Shown here piece by piece: positions 37,193 through 46,905 of a stretch of DNA of 64,000 bases. The translations under genes were made by a program, and so were the position numbers. The stretch lies in the NCBI GenBank assembly GCA_963740215.1, contig CAVUDJ010000008.1, positions 744,001-808,000 of the forward strand, given 5' to 3'. Under the pieces are notes generated by a model. The model was not told the DNA's origin. It did not search any database and was given only the letters and a program-made list of their open reading frames with translations. Source of the DNA: CAVVAL01 sp963740215 (lineage in GTDB: Bacteria; Actinomycetota; Actinomycetes; Mycobacteriales; Cryptosporangiaceae). Within the stretch, counting starts at the first letter, position 1. Each line of letters opens with the position of its first letter.

Positions 37193-38360
37193 CTACTCCC
37201 CGGTCGACGGCGTGCGGCCGAACGTGTGGATGGCCGTGCTGCGGGCCCGGCGGGCAGCGGGCAGGTCCTCGGAGATCGCCGCAGCCGCCATGATCACCGG
37301 GATCGCGGCGAGCTGCGCCACCGCGACGAGGTGCCCGAGCGGGATCGTCGCGAGGATCACCAGGGCTGCGACGACCCGGTACACCGAACCCGGGATACCC
37401 AGGATGCGCAGGAACCAGGCGTGCCCGAGCAGGTAGAGCGCCGCCCCGGATCCGAGCGCGACGGCCGGCCCCCACGACAGCGGCTCGAACGCGTGGCCCA
37501 CCGTCTTCTTCACGCCGGCCGCCAGCACGACGATCGCCAGGATCATCACGTAGTGCGCGTAACCCCAGCCCTGCACGGCGACCCGGGCTCGGCGCAGCGG
37601 GTCGGTGAGCGCCGCCAGCGCGTGCTCGGCGCGCTCGTCGTCGCCCGCGAAGTACGCCCACCATAGGTAGTACGCGATGCACAGGCCGAGGATGGCCACC
37701 GTGATCGCGCCGAGGTCGATCGTGAGCCCGGCGAACCCGAGGCCGATGGCGACGATCGACTCGCCGATGGCCACGATGACGACCAGGCCGTGCCGCTCGG
37801 CGAAGTGGCTGGCGGCGATCCGGTAATGGCCGATGTCGTGCAGGTACGGCGTGACGATCTGCAGCACCAGCGCGGCGCCCCACATCCCGTACCGGTACTG
37901 CCCGGGTGCGAATCCGCCGCCGAAGACGAGCAGCGCAGAGACGAGGTTGAGCGGTGCCAGACCCAGCACAGCGCGCACGGTGCTGGCGTCGCTCGCGCGG
38001 ACGAACAACGTCGGTGTGGACGATGTTGACCAGCAGGTACCCGACCCCGAACACCCAGCCCGACGCGCCGAACGCCTCCGGTATCGCCAGCGCGATCACC
38101 AGGAACCCGGCCATGCCGGCGAGGAGGAACGTGCGGCGGGTGGTGCTGCTCGGCGCGACGGCGTTGGTGAGCCAGACGTACCCGCTGTACATCCACCAGA
38201 TCAGGCCCAGCATGAGCAGCACCTGCGCGACGCTCGTGCCGTCGAGGTGGTCGACCAGCACGGTCGTGAGCTGGGTGAGAGTGAAGACGAAGACGAGGTC
38301 GAAGAACAGTTCGAGCGTGGAGACGCGGATCGGCGCGTCCACGGAGTCGTCGGTGCTCAC
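37193..38360 (-). CDS. LtrA family membrane protein 2, one frameshift
   Basis: A second low-temperature-requirement-A family protein, about 388 residues. It begins with STLELFFDLVFVFTLTQLTTV and has HFAERHGLVVIVAIGESIVAIG in the middle, as in the copy at 19959-21176. The frame is interrupted near 38015: after VGYLLVNIVHT an extra G moves the reading, and LFVRASDASTVRAVLGLAPL continues in the next frame. Removing one base restores the full protein, so a base error is likely. Function is unknown. The start is ATG 38360. Confidence 0.88.
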
Positions 38361-38440
38361 GAGCGAAGCCTAAGCGCTGGCGCGCGCGGCGCCGTCGAGG
38401 ATTTCGAACGACCGTGCACGGCGCCCAACTGCCACAAAGC

Positions 38441-38470
38441 AATGGGACCGGCCCGCAGGCCGGTCCCATT
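38441..38470 (-). terminator. Hairpin terminator after the small secreted peptide gene
   Basis: AATGGGACCGGCC and GGCCGGTCCCATT form a perfect 13-bp stem with a CGCA loop. It lies 51 bp beyond the stop of the peptide gene and is followed on the minus strand by TGCTTTG, a weak U-tract. Confidence 0.75.
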
Positions 38471-38521
38471 AGGCGTCTTTAGCATCAGTCGTGTGTCATC
38501 TCCGACTCCTAATGTGTGGTA

Positions 38522-38650
38522 TCAGACGTCGTGTGTGATGTTCGTGGTGCCGCTGGTATCTGCGGCGGCTGACTGTGCGGAGGCCATGGCCCCGGCAAAT
38601 GCCAGAGCGATCGCTACGAGAGCGGCGGCTGCGATTCGGACGGTTCTCAT
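38522..38650 (-). CDS. Small secreted peptide precursor (42 residues)
   Basis: A short gene with a good ribosome site: GGGAGG four bases before ATG 38650. The 42-residue product starts MRTVRIAAAALVAIALA, a textbook signal sequence with two early arginines and an alanine-rich core, then ASAQSAAA as a likely cleavage region. The mature tail would be only about 12 residues, ending TSGTTNITHDV. I recognise no family. Its size, its own terminator and its position 196 bp from a divergent LAL regulator gene suggest a secreted signal peptide or small envelope factor; this is inference. Confidence 0.65.
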   Translation of the reverse strand: MRTVRIAAAALVAIALAFAGAMASAQSAAADTSGTTNITHDV

Positions 38651-38846
38651 GGAGCCTCCCGTTACGGTGTAGCGGCGGGCCTCAGGTGCATGTATGTGGT
38701 GGTATGTGGGTTCATCAGAGTGAGCATCCATTGAGAACAGCAGAAAAACCCCATGTGAACGGATGATGAACTAATGCGTTAACTTGCTGGTTCCCCCCGC
38801 AATGGGTCCCTTGTTCCGCTTCCCGTGACCGCACTACTGTCGGTTT

Positions 38847-41672
38847 ATGCCCCATACCGATCGGGACGCCCTGCTGATCGGACGGGATCGGGAGTTGGCC
38901 CGACTGGCGAATTGGGTGTCCGACGTCGTCTCGGGCCGCGGTCGTGCAGTCCTTGTCGAAGGTGAACCGGGCATCGGAAAGTCGGCACTGGTGCGCGCCG
39001 CCTGCCGCCAGGCGACGCAATCCGGGTGCGAGGTGTTCTGGGGCTCCGGCGACGAGTTGGGCCAGGAGCTGCCGCTGCTGCCACTGCTCGACGGGCTCCG
39101 GGTTCGCGAGTCCGCGGACGATCCACGCCGGCAGGCGATCGTGAGGCTGCTCCGCGGTGAGGTCATCGCCGGCAGCGGCGTCGACCTGTCCACGGCCGCC
39201 GCCGAACACCTGCTCGAGCTGGTGGGGCAGGTTTGCGCGACGGCACCGGTGGTGCTCGTCGTCGACGACCTGCAATGGGCCGACCACGCCACGGTGGGCC
39301 TGTGGGGCCGGCTCGCGCGGTCGATCCGCGAGCGCCCGCTGCTGCTGATCGGCATGGCCCGCGCCGTGCCCCACCCCGACAGCGTGCTGGCGCTGCGGCG
39401 TGCGGTCGGCCGGGCGGGCGTGCTGCGCCTCGGTCCGCTCGCGGATACGGCGTCCAGCGAACTCCTGGCCACGCTCGCTGGCGGCACGCCGGGCGCGCGG
39501 TTACTCCAGCTGGCGCATGGCGCCGCCGGCAACCCGCTCTACCTCACCGAGCTGGTCGACACGCTCGCGCGCGGCACGCGGCTCGCCACGTCGGACTCCG
39601 GCACCGTCGAGGTGACGGATGGCCCTGTTCCCGACACGTTGTCGGCCGCGATCGCCGACCGGCTCGGGTTCCTGTCCGGCAGGGTCCGCGAGGTGCTGCG
39701 CGCCGCAGCGCTGCTCGGCGTCGACTTCTCCGTCTCCGACCTCGCCGTCCTACTCAAGCGCGGCATCACCGAACTACTCTCCCTGCTCGACGAGTCACGG
39801 GCGGTCGGCGTGCTGGTCGACGGCGACGGCGGGCTCTCGTTCCGGCACCCGCTCATCCGCTCCGCGCTGTACCAGGAGATGCCCGCGGCCGTGCGGTCCG
39901 CGTGGCATCGCGACGCAGGGCGCGCGCTCGCCGAGGCCGGCGCACCGGTGGAACGCGTGGCCAGGCAGCTGCTCTCAGCCACCGATGGCGCCAACGACAC
40001 GCTCGACCAGTGGATGGCCGGCTGGCTCGTCGACGCCGCGCCGGTGCTGAGCGGGCGAGCGCCCGCCGCGGCCGGCGTCCTGTTCCGCCGCGCGCTGCTC
40101 GGCACGCCGTCCGGCGGGTACCGGCACGCCCTGCTCGCGAGCCGCCTCGCCGACGCGCTGTACCGGGTCGGTGATCTCCCCGAGGCCGAGCGCGTGGCTG
40201 CGGAGGCCGTGGCCCACGTCGCCGATCCGGACGTCCTCGTCGACCTGCACTGGACCCTCGCCCAGTGCCGCGCCCGCCTCGGCCAGTCCGCCGAGTCCCT
40301 GGTGGACCTGAACCGCGCGCTCACCGCACCGGGCGTCGCCCCGCGCCACCGTGCCCGGCTGCTCGTGCTGATCGCCCGCATGCACCGGGCGCTCGGCGAG
40401 GTCGACCTGGCCGGGCAGGTAGCCGGCGGTGCCCTCGACGCGGCCACCGAGGCCGACGACCGCTGGGCGAGCAGCTGGGCGCTGCACGTGCTCAGCATCA
40501 TCGCGATCATGCGCGGCGACGTCGCCGAGGCGCTGCCGCTGTTCGACCGTGCGCTGGCCGCCACCGCGGGCGACCCGGCCCTCACAGACCTGCGGATGCT
40601 GCTGCAGATCAACAAGGCGGTGGCGCTGGGCGACCTCGACCGGTACGACGAGGCGATCGCCGTCGCGCAGGACGTCCGTGACCTCGCCGACCGCACCGGC
40701 GGCGTAGTCCGGCTCACTCAGGCTCAGAGCGCGCTCGCGGAACTGCTGTTCGACACCGGCCGGTGGGATGAGGCTCTGGCCGAGATCGCGGTCGCGCCGG
40801 CCGACCTCAAGGATCCGCCGGTGGCGTGTTGCGACCACGGCATCGCGGCCGTCATCAGCTTCCATCGCGGTGACGCCGCGGCCGCGCGGAGCCACCTCGA
40901 CCGAGCCGCGCCGCACGCCGACCGCATCGGCAACCGCGTCGTCGGCTCGCTCGCGCTGGCCCGCAGCGTCGCGCTCGAACAGGCGGACGACGCGACCGGG
41001 GCCCTCGCAGCGCTGACCGGCGGGCTCGGTGCCGAGGCGGAGGAACTGGAGGAGATGGAGGATCTCTTTCCGGACGCCGTCCGCCTCGCCGTCGAGCTGG
41101 GCGACACGGCCACCGCGGCGGCAGTCACCTGCCGCGCCGAGACCCTTGCCGGTGCGGCGGTGCCCCACCGGATCGCCGCCGGTCTGTACTGCCGTGGCGT
41201 CTTCGGCCGGGATCCCGCCCTGCTCCGCCGCGCGGCCAAGGAGTACGAGGCCGCGGGGCGCCCGCTGGCCAGGGCGAAGGCGCTGGAGGCGGCGGCGCTC
41301 GCCGCGGCGGAGTCGGGCGACAGCGTCGCTGCCCGCGACGCGTTCACCCAGGCGTTCGACGTCTACACGGACCTCGACGCCCATTGGGACACCGGCCGGC
41401 TGAAGGCGCGATTCCGCGGCCTCGGGATCCGGCGCGGGCCGCACGCCAAGCACCGGCAGGCCCGTCACGGATGGGACAGCCTCACCCCGACGGAGAGCAG
41501 GATCGCCGCCCTGGTCGTCGAGGGAATGTCCAACCCGCAGGTCGCGGCCGAGCTGTTCCTCTCGCCGCGCACCGTCGCGACGCACGTCTCGCACATTCTG
41601 GCCAAGCTCGGTGTGCAGTCCCGCATCGACATCGCACGGGAGGCGGGCCGGCGGGCCGCCAACGGCTCCTGA
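38847..41672 (+). CDS. LAL-type transcription regulator (large ATP-binding LuxR family)
   Basis: A 941-residue cytoplasmic regulator. The N-terminal AAA/STAND ATPase has a Walker A VEGEPGIGKSALVRAA (about residues 37-52) and a Walker B VVLVVDDLQWAD (about 135-146). A long helical, TPR-like region follows, and the C-terminus has a LuxR DNA-binding domain (LTPTESRIAALVVEGMSNPQ and RTVATHVSHILAKLGV). Such proteins activate catabolic or secondary-metabolite operons on binding an inducer. The frame is intact. The upstream neighbour is a divergent small secreted peptide gene. The target operon is unknown. Confidence 0.94.
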   Translation: MPHTDRDALLIGRDRELARLANWVSDVVSGRGRAVLVEGEPGIGKSALVRAACRQATQSGCEVFWGSGDELGQELPLLPLLDGLRVRESADDPRRQAIVRLLRGEVIAGSGVDLSTAAAEHLLELVGQVCATAPVVLVVDDLQWADHATVGLWGRLARSIRERPLLLIGMARAVPHPDSVLALRRAVGRAGVLRLGPLADTASSELLATLAGGTPGARLLQLAHGAAGNPLYLTELVDTLARGTRLATSDSGTVEVTDGPVPDTLSAAIADRLGFLSGRVREVLRAAALLGVDFSVSDLAVLLKRGITELLSLLDESRAVGVLVDGDGGLSFRHPLIRSALYQEMPAAVRSAWHRDAGRALAEAGAPVERVARQLLSATDGANDTLDQWMAGWLVDAAPVLSGRAPAAAGVLFRRALLGTPSGGYRHALLASRLADALYRVGDLPEAERVAAEAVAHVADPDVLVDLHWTLAQCRARLGQSAESLVDLNRALTAPGVAPRHRARLLVLIARMHRALGEVDLAGQVAGGALDAATEADDRWASSWALHVLSIIAIMRGDVAEALPLFDRALAATAGDPALTDLRMLLQINKAVALGDLDRYDEAIAVAQDVRDLADRTGGVVRLTQAQSALAELLFDTGRWDEALAEIAVAPADLKDPPVACCDHGIAAVISFHRGDAAAARSHLDRAAPHADRIGNRVVGSLALARSVALEQADDATGALAALTGGLGAEAEELEEMEDLFPDAVRLAVELGDTATAAAVTCRAETLAGAAVPHRIAAGLYCRGVFGRDPALLRRAAKEYEAAGRPLARAKALEAAALAAAESGDSVAARDAFTQAFDVYTDLDAHWDTGRLKARFRGLGIRRGPHAKHRQARHGWDSLTPTESRIAALVVEGMSNPQVAAELFLSPRTVATHVSHILAKLGVQSRIDIAREAGRRAANGS

Positions 41673-41704
41673 CGCGCTTGGCCCGCTGGCCCCGCCGTCG
41701 CAAC

Positions 41705-41760
41705 GAGTGTCGGATTCTTGGGCGTCGGCGGAGCCGAACACCCCCAAGAATCCGACACTC
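41705..41760 (+). terminator. Hairpin with 18-bp perfect stem after the LAL gene
   Basis: GAGTGTCGGATTCTTGGG (41705-41722) pairs exactly with 41743-41760 across a 20-base loop. It starts 33 bp after the LAL stop. There is no U-tract, as is common for terminators in GC-rich actinomycetes. Confidence 0.75.
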
Positions 41761-41801
41761 GGCGGACACCCTCGCCCAACTGACAGGTGTCGTGCTAGCG
41801 T

Positions 41802-41831
41802 TTCACGTGTAAGAGATCTCTTACACGTGAA
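41802..41831. promoter_or_regulatory. 30-bp perfect palindromic operator before the ArsR/MMPL operon
   Basis: The half-site TTCACGTGTAAGAGA is followed at once by its exact complement. The right end overlaps the ribosome site AAGGAA of the ArsR-type gene, whose ATG is at 41840. This is the expected form of an autoregulatory operator for the dimeric winged-helix repressor encoded just downstream. Confidence 0.88.
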
Positions 41832-41839
41832 GGAACCCT

Positions 41840-42175
41840 ATGACTGGCGACGACCTGGTCGAGATGCTGGCGGCGCTGGCCAACCCCATCCGGCTGCGCA
41901 TCGTCGCGAAGCTGGCCGGCGGCCGTGACTACGTAAGCCACCTTGCCCGGGAGATCGGCGTGAGCCGCCCCCTCCTCCACATGCATCTCCAGCGATTGGA
42001 AGCCGCCGGCCTCATCGCCGGCAGCCTCGAACTCTCCGAGGACGGCAAGGCGATGAAGTTCTACGAAGTGACGGATTTCGACCTGCACCTGACCGCATCG
42101 CTGCTGGCTGAGGCGGCCGAAACCCTGACCCGATCGGACCCGGCGAAGGGTCCCGCACGCAAGGAGCAGTCCTGA
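41840..42175 (+). CDS. ArsR-like winged-helix transcription regulator
   Basis: A 111-residue regulator with a winged helix-turn-helix: LAALANPIRLRIVAKLAGG, then HLAREIGVSRPLLHMHLQRL as the recognition helix region and the wing FYEVTDF. No metal-binding cysteines are seen, so the ligand is probably organic or a physical signal. The start ATG 41840 lies nine bases beyond a perfect palindrome, and the stop overlaps the next start in TGATG. It most likely represses its own operon, which includes a small membrane protein and an MMPL transporter, until an inducer such as a toxic compound appears. Confidence 0.9.
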   Translation: MTGDDLVEMLAALANPIRLRIVAKLAGGRDYVSHLAREIGVSRPLLHMHLQRLEAAGLIAGSLELSEDGKAMKFYEVTDFDLHLTASLLAEAAETLTRSDPAKGPARKEQS

Positions 42176-42459
42176 TGTCCCTCGGCGCGGAAACGACGTT
42201 CTCCTGGCCCGACGCGGTCGCCTTCCTCGGCCTGACCGTCTTCGTGATGTTCCTGGTCGGTGTGTCGCTGGCGACCTGGCTGGAGTACCGCAAGACGAAG
42301 ATCGCGGCAGCCCAGGAGGACGCCCTGCGGCAGCTCGTCAGCCGCTACGAGAAGCTCGCCGAGTCCACTCTGGACGCTCAGCAGCGGATTGCCGCTGACA
42401 CGTCCGAGTTGCGATCCCGCGCAGCGACGATCGAACAGATACTGCGGACCGTCGAATGA
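42175..42459 (+). CDS. Small single-span membrane protein with coiled-coil tail
   Basis: A 94-residue protein with one membrane helix (VAFLGLTVFVMFLVGVSLAT, residues about 15-34) and a charged helical tail (EYRKTKIAAAQEDALRQLVS and onward) that looks like a coiled coil. I know no named family with certainty. It overlaps both neighbours (TGATG before, ATGA after), so its synthesis is coupled to the ArsR protein and the MMPL transporter. A role as accessory or partner of the transporter is the simplest guess. Confidence 0.85.
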   Translation: MSLGAETTFSWPDAVAFLGLTVFVMFLVGVSLATWLEYRKTKIAAAQEDALRQLVSRYEKLAESTLDAQQRIAADTSELRSRAATIEQILRTVE

Positions 42460-44758
42460 ACGGGAACCCGCGGGCCCGGTACCTGACCTGGGCCTGCGTG
42501 GCGCTGTGGGTGGCCATCACCGTCCTGCTGATGCCCCTGGCGGGCACGATCGGCGAAGTGCAGTCGACCGACCCGGCCCTGGCGCTGCCGCAGAGCGCGG
42601 AAGCGACCCGCGCCATGGTGCGGGAACGCCAGGCGTTCCCCGGCGCGGACACGCCGGTGGCGGTGGTCGCCTACGTACGCGAGGGCCGGATCACCGCTGC
42701 GGACAGGTCCGCTGTGGAGGTGGACCGCGCCGCCTTCGCCACCCTGTCGCGCGAAGGCGAGGTCGGCCCGGCGATCCCCAGCGAGGACGGGCGCGCGTTG
42801 CTGCTCTCGTTCCCGATCGCGGGCGACGGACCGCAGTCGCACGCCGTCGTCGACCGGATCAAGAACCAGCTGGACGACGCCCCAGCCGGCTTGCATACGG
42901 CGGTCACCGGCTCGGCGGGAGCGCTCGCCGACGCCGACGAAGCCTTCGGCGGGGTCGAAACCACCCTGCTCCTCGCGGCTGCGGCGGTGGTCGCGGTCCT
43001 GCTCCTCGTCACGTACCGCAGCCCGCTCCTGTGGATCGTGCCGCTCGTGACGGTCGCACTGGCCAGCCAGCTCGCCACCGGGGTCGTGTACCTGCTGGGC
43101 CGCCATGCCGGCGTCACGGTGACCGGCGCCTCGGTGGGGATCATGGTCGTGATGGTCTTCGGCGCGGGCACCGACTACGCCCTGCTGCTCATCGCACGGT
43201 ACCGCGAGGAGCTGCGCCGGCACGCCGACCGGCACACCGCCATGGCGATCGCGTGGCGCCGGTCGTTCCCGGCGATCCTGGCCTCAGCAGGCCACCGTCG
43301 TCGTGGGGCTGCTGTGCCTGCTCGCGGCGCAGATGAACGACGTCCGTGGCTTCGGCCCTGTCGCGGCGGCCGGCATCGCCGTCGCGCTCGCGGTCATGAC
43401 CACGCTGCTGCCGGCTGTGCTGGTACTCCTCGGCAGGTGGGTGTTCTGGCCGTTCATCCCCCGGTACGCACCCGCCCCGGACGCCGACGTGGCGGCACAG
43501 CACGGGATCTGGCTCCGGATCGCCGGGGCGGTCGGCCGGCGGCCCCGGGCGATCTGGATGGTCACCACGCTCGTGCTCGTCGCGCTGGCCTTCGGCGTCT
43601 TCGGGTTGCGGTTCGGGCAGCCCGCCGACGAGATGTACACCAGGGACGTCGGCTCGGTTGTCGGGCAGCGGCTCGTCGAGGAGCACTACCCGGGCGGCAC
43701 CTCGGCGCCTGCCCAGATCATCGCGGCGGCGCGGAGCGCGGACGACGTCGTGGCGGCGGCAGTGGCGACGGAAGGGGTGGCCGCGGCCAGGCCGGCCGGC
43801 GTCTCCGCGCGACGGCAGGCAGGTACGGGTCGAGGCGGTGCTGGACGACGCGCCGGACTCGGCCGCCGCCGCGGACACGGTTCGCCGCCTCCGCGACGCG
43901 GTGCATGCCGTCCCCGGGGCGGACGCGCTGGTAGGCGGACAGACCGCCACGACCATGGACGTCAACCGGGCGGCGAGCCGCGACAACATGGTCCTCATGC
44001 CGCTGATCCTCATCGTGGTGTTCGCGGTGCTGGTGCTGCTGCTCCGCGCGCTGGTGGCGCCGCTGCTGCTGGCGGCCAGCGTGGTGCTGTCGTTCGCCGC
44101 GGCCATGGGCGTGGCGGGGCTGGTTCTCCAGCTGATCGGCTACCCCCGCATGGCCCCGGGCGTGCCGCTGTGGGGCTACCTGTTCCTCGTCACCCTCGGT
44201 GTCGACTACACGATCTTCCTCATGACCAGAGCGCGCGAGGAGGTGGCGAAGGCCGGCAACCACAAGGGAGTCCTCTCCGCACTCACGGTGACCGGCGGCG
44301 TCATCACCAGCGCGGGAGTGGTGCTCGCGGCGACGTTCGCGACGCTCCTGGTGCTGCCGGCGGTGGTCGCGCTCCACATCGGACTCATCGTCGCGGTCGG
44401 CGTCCTGCTCGACACGTTCATCGTGCGTACGCTGCTCGTCCCCGCGCTCGCCGTGGACATCGGCCGCCGGGTGTGGTGGCCGGGACGGCAGGGGTCACCG
44501 AGGTGCGCGCCGGTGGGCACCGCCCAGGGACATCTCCATCTTGCGGCGGTGCCGGCGGTCACGCAGCCGGCTCCACATCGGCGCCACGTACCACCAGAGG
44601 CCGAACCAGCCGAGAGTGCCACCGGCGATCCACTGTGCCCGGTCGGTGCCGACGACGACGTCCAGGATCAGCAACAGCGACGACGTGAGCGCGAACATCA
44701 GCAGCGTCACGCCGAACAGCGCGAACCGGCTGGACGCCCGGACGAGCTGGCGCTTTAG
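42456..44758 (+). CDS. MMPL/RND-family transporter, two frameshifts
   Basis: A large membrane exporter with two homologous halves. The first half has a helix at the N-terminus, a periplasmic-type domain and the helix set ending VMVFGAGTDYALLLIARYRE; the second half has LVTLGVDYTIFLMTRAREEV. These GxDY stretches carry the proton-relay Asp-Tyr pair. The frame breaks near 43290 (after FPAILAS) and near 43805, and continues each time in another frame. The reading past IGRRVWWPGRQ (about 44490) has no family similarity and overlaps the convergent DUF6328 gene by 264 bp, so the true end is probably near 44500 with a third error. Likely substrates are lipids or drugs; regulation is through the ArsR operator. 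Confidence 0.88.
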
Positions 44759-45133
44759 CCGCCGCTTGTACACGAGCCGGTGGAACGGGGCAGGTGCGAT
44801 GAGCAGCGCGTTCGACGCCGCACCGAGCACGAGGCTGGCGACGTACAGGTTGCGCTGGTAGTCGGAGATCACGGTGAAGCGCGGGGTGAACGCCAGCGTC
44901 AGCAGGAACGCCAGCAGTAGCTGCCCGCCGGTCTGCGCGACGCGGACCTCCTGCAGGATCTCGCCGTAGGTGCGGTCGAGGCGCTGGGTGGGCGTCTCGC
45001 CGCGGACGGCGAAGTTCCACTGGTCGTCGGGGTCCATCGGTTCGCCGCCCGCCGCCGCGTCGTCCGTGGGAAGCGGCAGTTGGCCGGCGTGCTCGGGGTG
45101 GTGCGGTGCCGTGCTGGAAAGCCAGGTCGTCAC
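44495..45133 (-). CDS. DUF6328-like four-helix membrane protein
   Basis: A 212-residue protein with the pattern ETPTQRLDRTYGEILQEVRV followed by AQTGGQLLLAFLLTLAF and three more hydrophobic helices, as in the actinobacterial DUF6328 family. The function is unknown. The start GTG 45133 has GGAGACGAGG upstream; ATG 45037, just before DPDDQWNFAVRGE, is also possible and would drop a low-complexity leader. The 3' end overlaps the apparent end of the MMPL reading frame on the other strand. Confidence 0.78.
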   Translation of the reverse strand: MTTWLSSTAPHHPEHAGQLPLPTDDAAAGGEPMDPDDQWNFAVRGETPTQRLDRTYGEILQEVRVAQTGGQLLLAFLLTLAFTPRFTVISDYQRNLYVASLVLGAASNALLIAPAPFHRLVYKRRLKRQLVRASSRFALFGVTLLMFALTSSLLLILDVVVGTDRAQWIAGGTLGWFGLWWYVAPMWSRLRDRRHRRKMEMSLGGAHRRAPR

Positions 45134-45255
45134 GGGGTCGGCCTCGTCTCCGGTCGTTGCCGGCTACTCGACCGCCGGCGTTGCTGCGACCACGATTCCG
45201 GGACGGGAGTGGCGAAACATCGGTCAACTGACGGATAGCGAACGCGTCGTCGCCG

Positions 45256-46797
45256 TCAGTCGTGGTGGTGGTGATCGGACAGCTTCGGTTCCTGCCCTGG
45301 CTCGACGACGACGAACTGGCCCATCATCCCCCGGTCCTCGTGGCGCAGGAGATGGCAGTGGTACATGTACGGCGTCGTCGGGTCGGCGTGCTCGCTGAAG
45401 CGGGCGATGATCCGGATCGTCTTGTTCGGGGTCGCGTACACGGTGTCCTTCCAGCCGCCCAGCGGCGGCGGTGGCGGGCCCCCGTCGATGTCGAGCACCT
45501 GGAACTGGACGTCGTGCACGTGGAAGGTGTGCGGTTCGCCGCCCGCGTTCCGCACCGACCAGATCTCGGTCGACCCGCGGGTCACCACCTCGTCGACGCG
45601 CCCCGGGTCCATCGTCTCGCCGTTGATGTTGTGCCCGGTGAGCCGGAAGTCACGGGTGCGCACGGCGTCGGCGGCGTCGAGGCGCGGTACGTCCGCGAGC
45701 GTCGCGGGAACCGCAGGTGAGGGGCGCAGCGCGGCCGAGGCGCGGAGCTGCAGGACGTCGAACGTGTCGTCGCCGCCGGAGAACCGGTCGCTCAGGAAGC
45801 CGCTGCCCAGGTCGGCGGGGTAGCCGCGTAGCACCAGCCGCTCCCCCGCCCGCACGGTGACGACGATCTCGGCGCGCTCGCCGGGCGAGAGCAGCACGCG
45901 GTCGGTGCGGTGCGGGCTGGGCAGCAGCCCGCCGTCGGACGCGACCTGGTCGAAGGCGCGGCTGCCTGCGAACCCGAAGTTGTAGATGCGCGCGGTCGAC
46001 GCGTTGAGCAGCCGCAACCTGACCCGCTCGGTCGTCACGTCGAGGTACGGGCCGCGGACGCCGTTCACGAGGATCGTGTCGCCGAGCCGGCCGATCGAGT
46101 TGAACCACGAGTCTTCGTCGCTGAGGCGCCCACCGTCGAACCGCGCGTCCTGCACGATCACCGGCACGTCGTCGACGCCGTAGCCGTCCGGCAGCTCGGC
46201 GCCGGCCTTCGGATCGTCGAGGATGAACATGCCGGCCAGGCCGCGGTACACGTGGTCCTCGGTCCTGCCGTGCGGGTGCGGGTGGTACCAGAGCGTCGCG
46301 GCGGGCTGGTCGATCGTCCAGTTCGGCGACCACGTGTCGCCGGGCTCGACGAGCTGGTGCGGGTTGCCGTCCATCCGGGCGGGCAGCCGCATGCCGTGCC
46401 AGTGCAGGGTGGTGGCCTCACCCAGCCGGTTGCGGACGTTGACCTGCACTGATTCGCCACGTGCGGCCCGGAGGGTGGGCCCGAGGTAGTCGCCGTTGAG
46501 CCCCCACGTCTCGGACTTCGCACCGGGGAAGAACTCGCTGCTGCCTTCCCGCGCCTCCAGGTCGAACACGCGCCGGCCCTCGCCGTCGACGCGCGACTTC
46601 GCCAGCGGCGGGATCGCCAGCCGCTGGTCGAAGTCGACCCTCCCGACCGTGCTGGTGCTGCCCTGGGTCCAGATGAGCGTCGCGAAGCCCGCCCCGGCGC
46701 CGCAGCAACACAGCAGCACCAGGGACAGGACGGCGAACAAGGGCCAGAGTCGGCGCCGCCGGGCGGGCACCGGCTGGGCGTACGGGTTCGGCTGCAT
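45256..46797 (-). CDS. Multicopper oxidase, membrane-anchored
   Basis: A 513-residue laccase/CueO/bilirubin-oxidase-like enzyme. An N-terminal hydrophobic anchor (LFAVLSLVLLCCCGAGAGFA) places it outside the membrane. All copper-site motifs are present: LHWHGMR, WYHPHPHG, HTFHVHDVQF and the type 1/2/3 cluster YHCHLLRHEDRGMMGQF. It oxidises metal ions or phenolic substrates with reduction of oxygen to water. The tail ends in four histidines, which could help copper loading. The start ATG 46797 gives MQPNPYAQP; a GC-rich reading upstream is not conserved. The gene is intact. Confidence 0.95.
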   Translation of the reverse strand: MQPNPYAQPVPARRRRLWPLFAVLSLVLLCCCGAGAGFATLIWTQGSTSTVGRVDFDQRLAIPPLAKSRVDGEGRRVFDLEAREGSSEFFPGAKSETWGLNGDYLGPTLRAARGESVQVNVRNRLGEATTLHWHGMRLPARMDGNPHQLVEPGDTWSPNWTIDQPAATLWYHPHPHGRTEDHVYRGLAGMFILDDPKAGAELPDGYGVDDVPVIVQDARFDGGRLSDEDSWFNSIGRLGDTILVNGVRGPYLDVTTERVRLRLLNASTARIYNFGFAGSRAFDQVASDGGLLPSPHRTDRVLLSPGERAEIVVTVRAGERLVLRGYPADLGSGFLSDRFSGGDDTFDVLQLRASAALRPSPAVPATLADVPRLDAADAVRTRDFRLTGHNINGETMDPGRVDEVVTRGSTEIWSVRNAGGEPHTFHVHDVQFQVLDIDGGPPPPPLGGWKDTVYATPNKTIRIIARFSEHADPTTPYMYHCHLLRHEDRGMMGQFVVVEPGQEPKLSDHHHHD

Positions 46798-46834
46798 GCA
46801 TGCAACGCTCGCAGCGTCGGCGCGCGGAGCCATC

Positions 46835-46870
46835 GGGGACGGACCCGGAGATGTCCCCGAGTCCGTCCCC
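46835..46870 (-). terminator. Hairpin between dehydrogenase and multicopper oxidase genes
   Basis: GGGGACGGAC (46835-46844) pairs with GTCCGTCCCC (46861-46870) across a 16-base loop. It lies in the 108-bp gap after the stop of the upstream secreted dehydrogenase gene (minus strand) and before the oxidase, and probably separates the two transcripts. Confidence 0.7.
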
Positions 46871-46905
46871 TAGGTGTCCGACGCCTGGGTCGATTCCTGC
46901 CCGCG

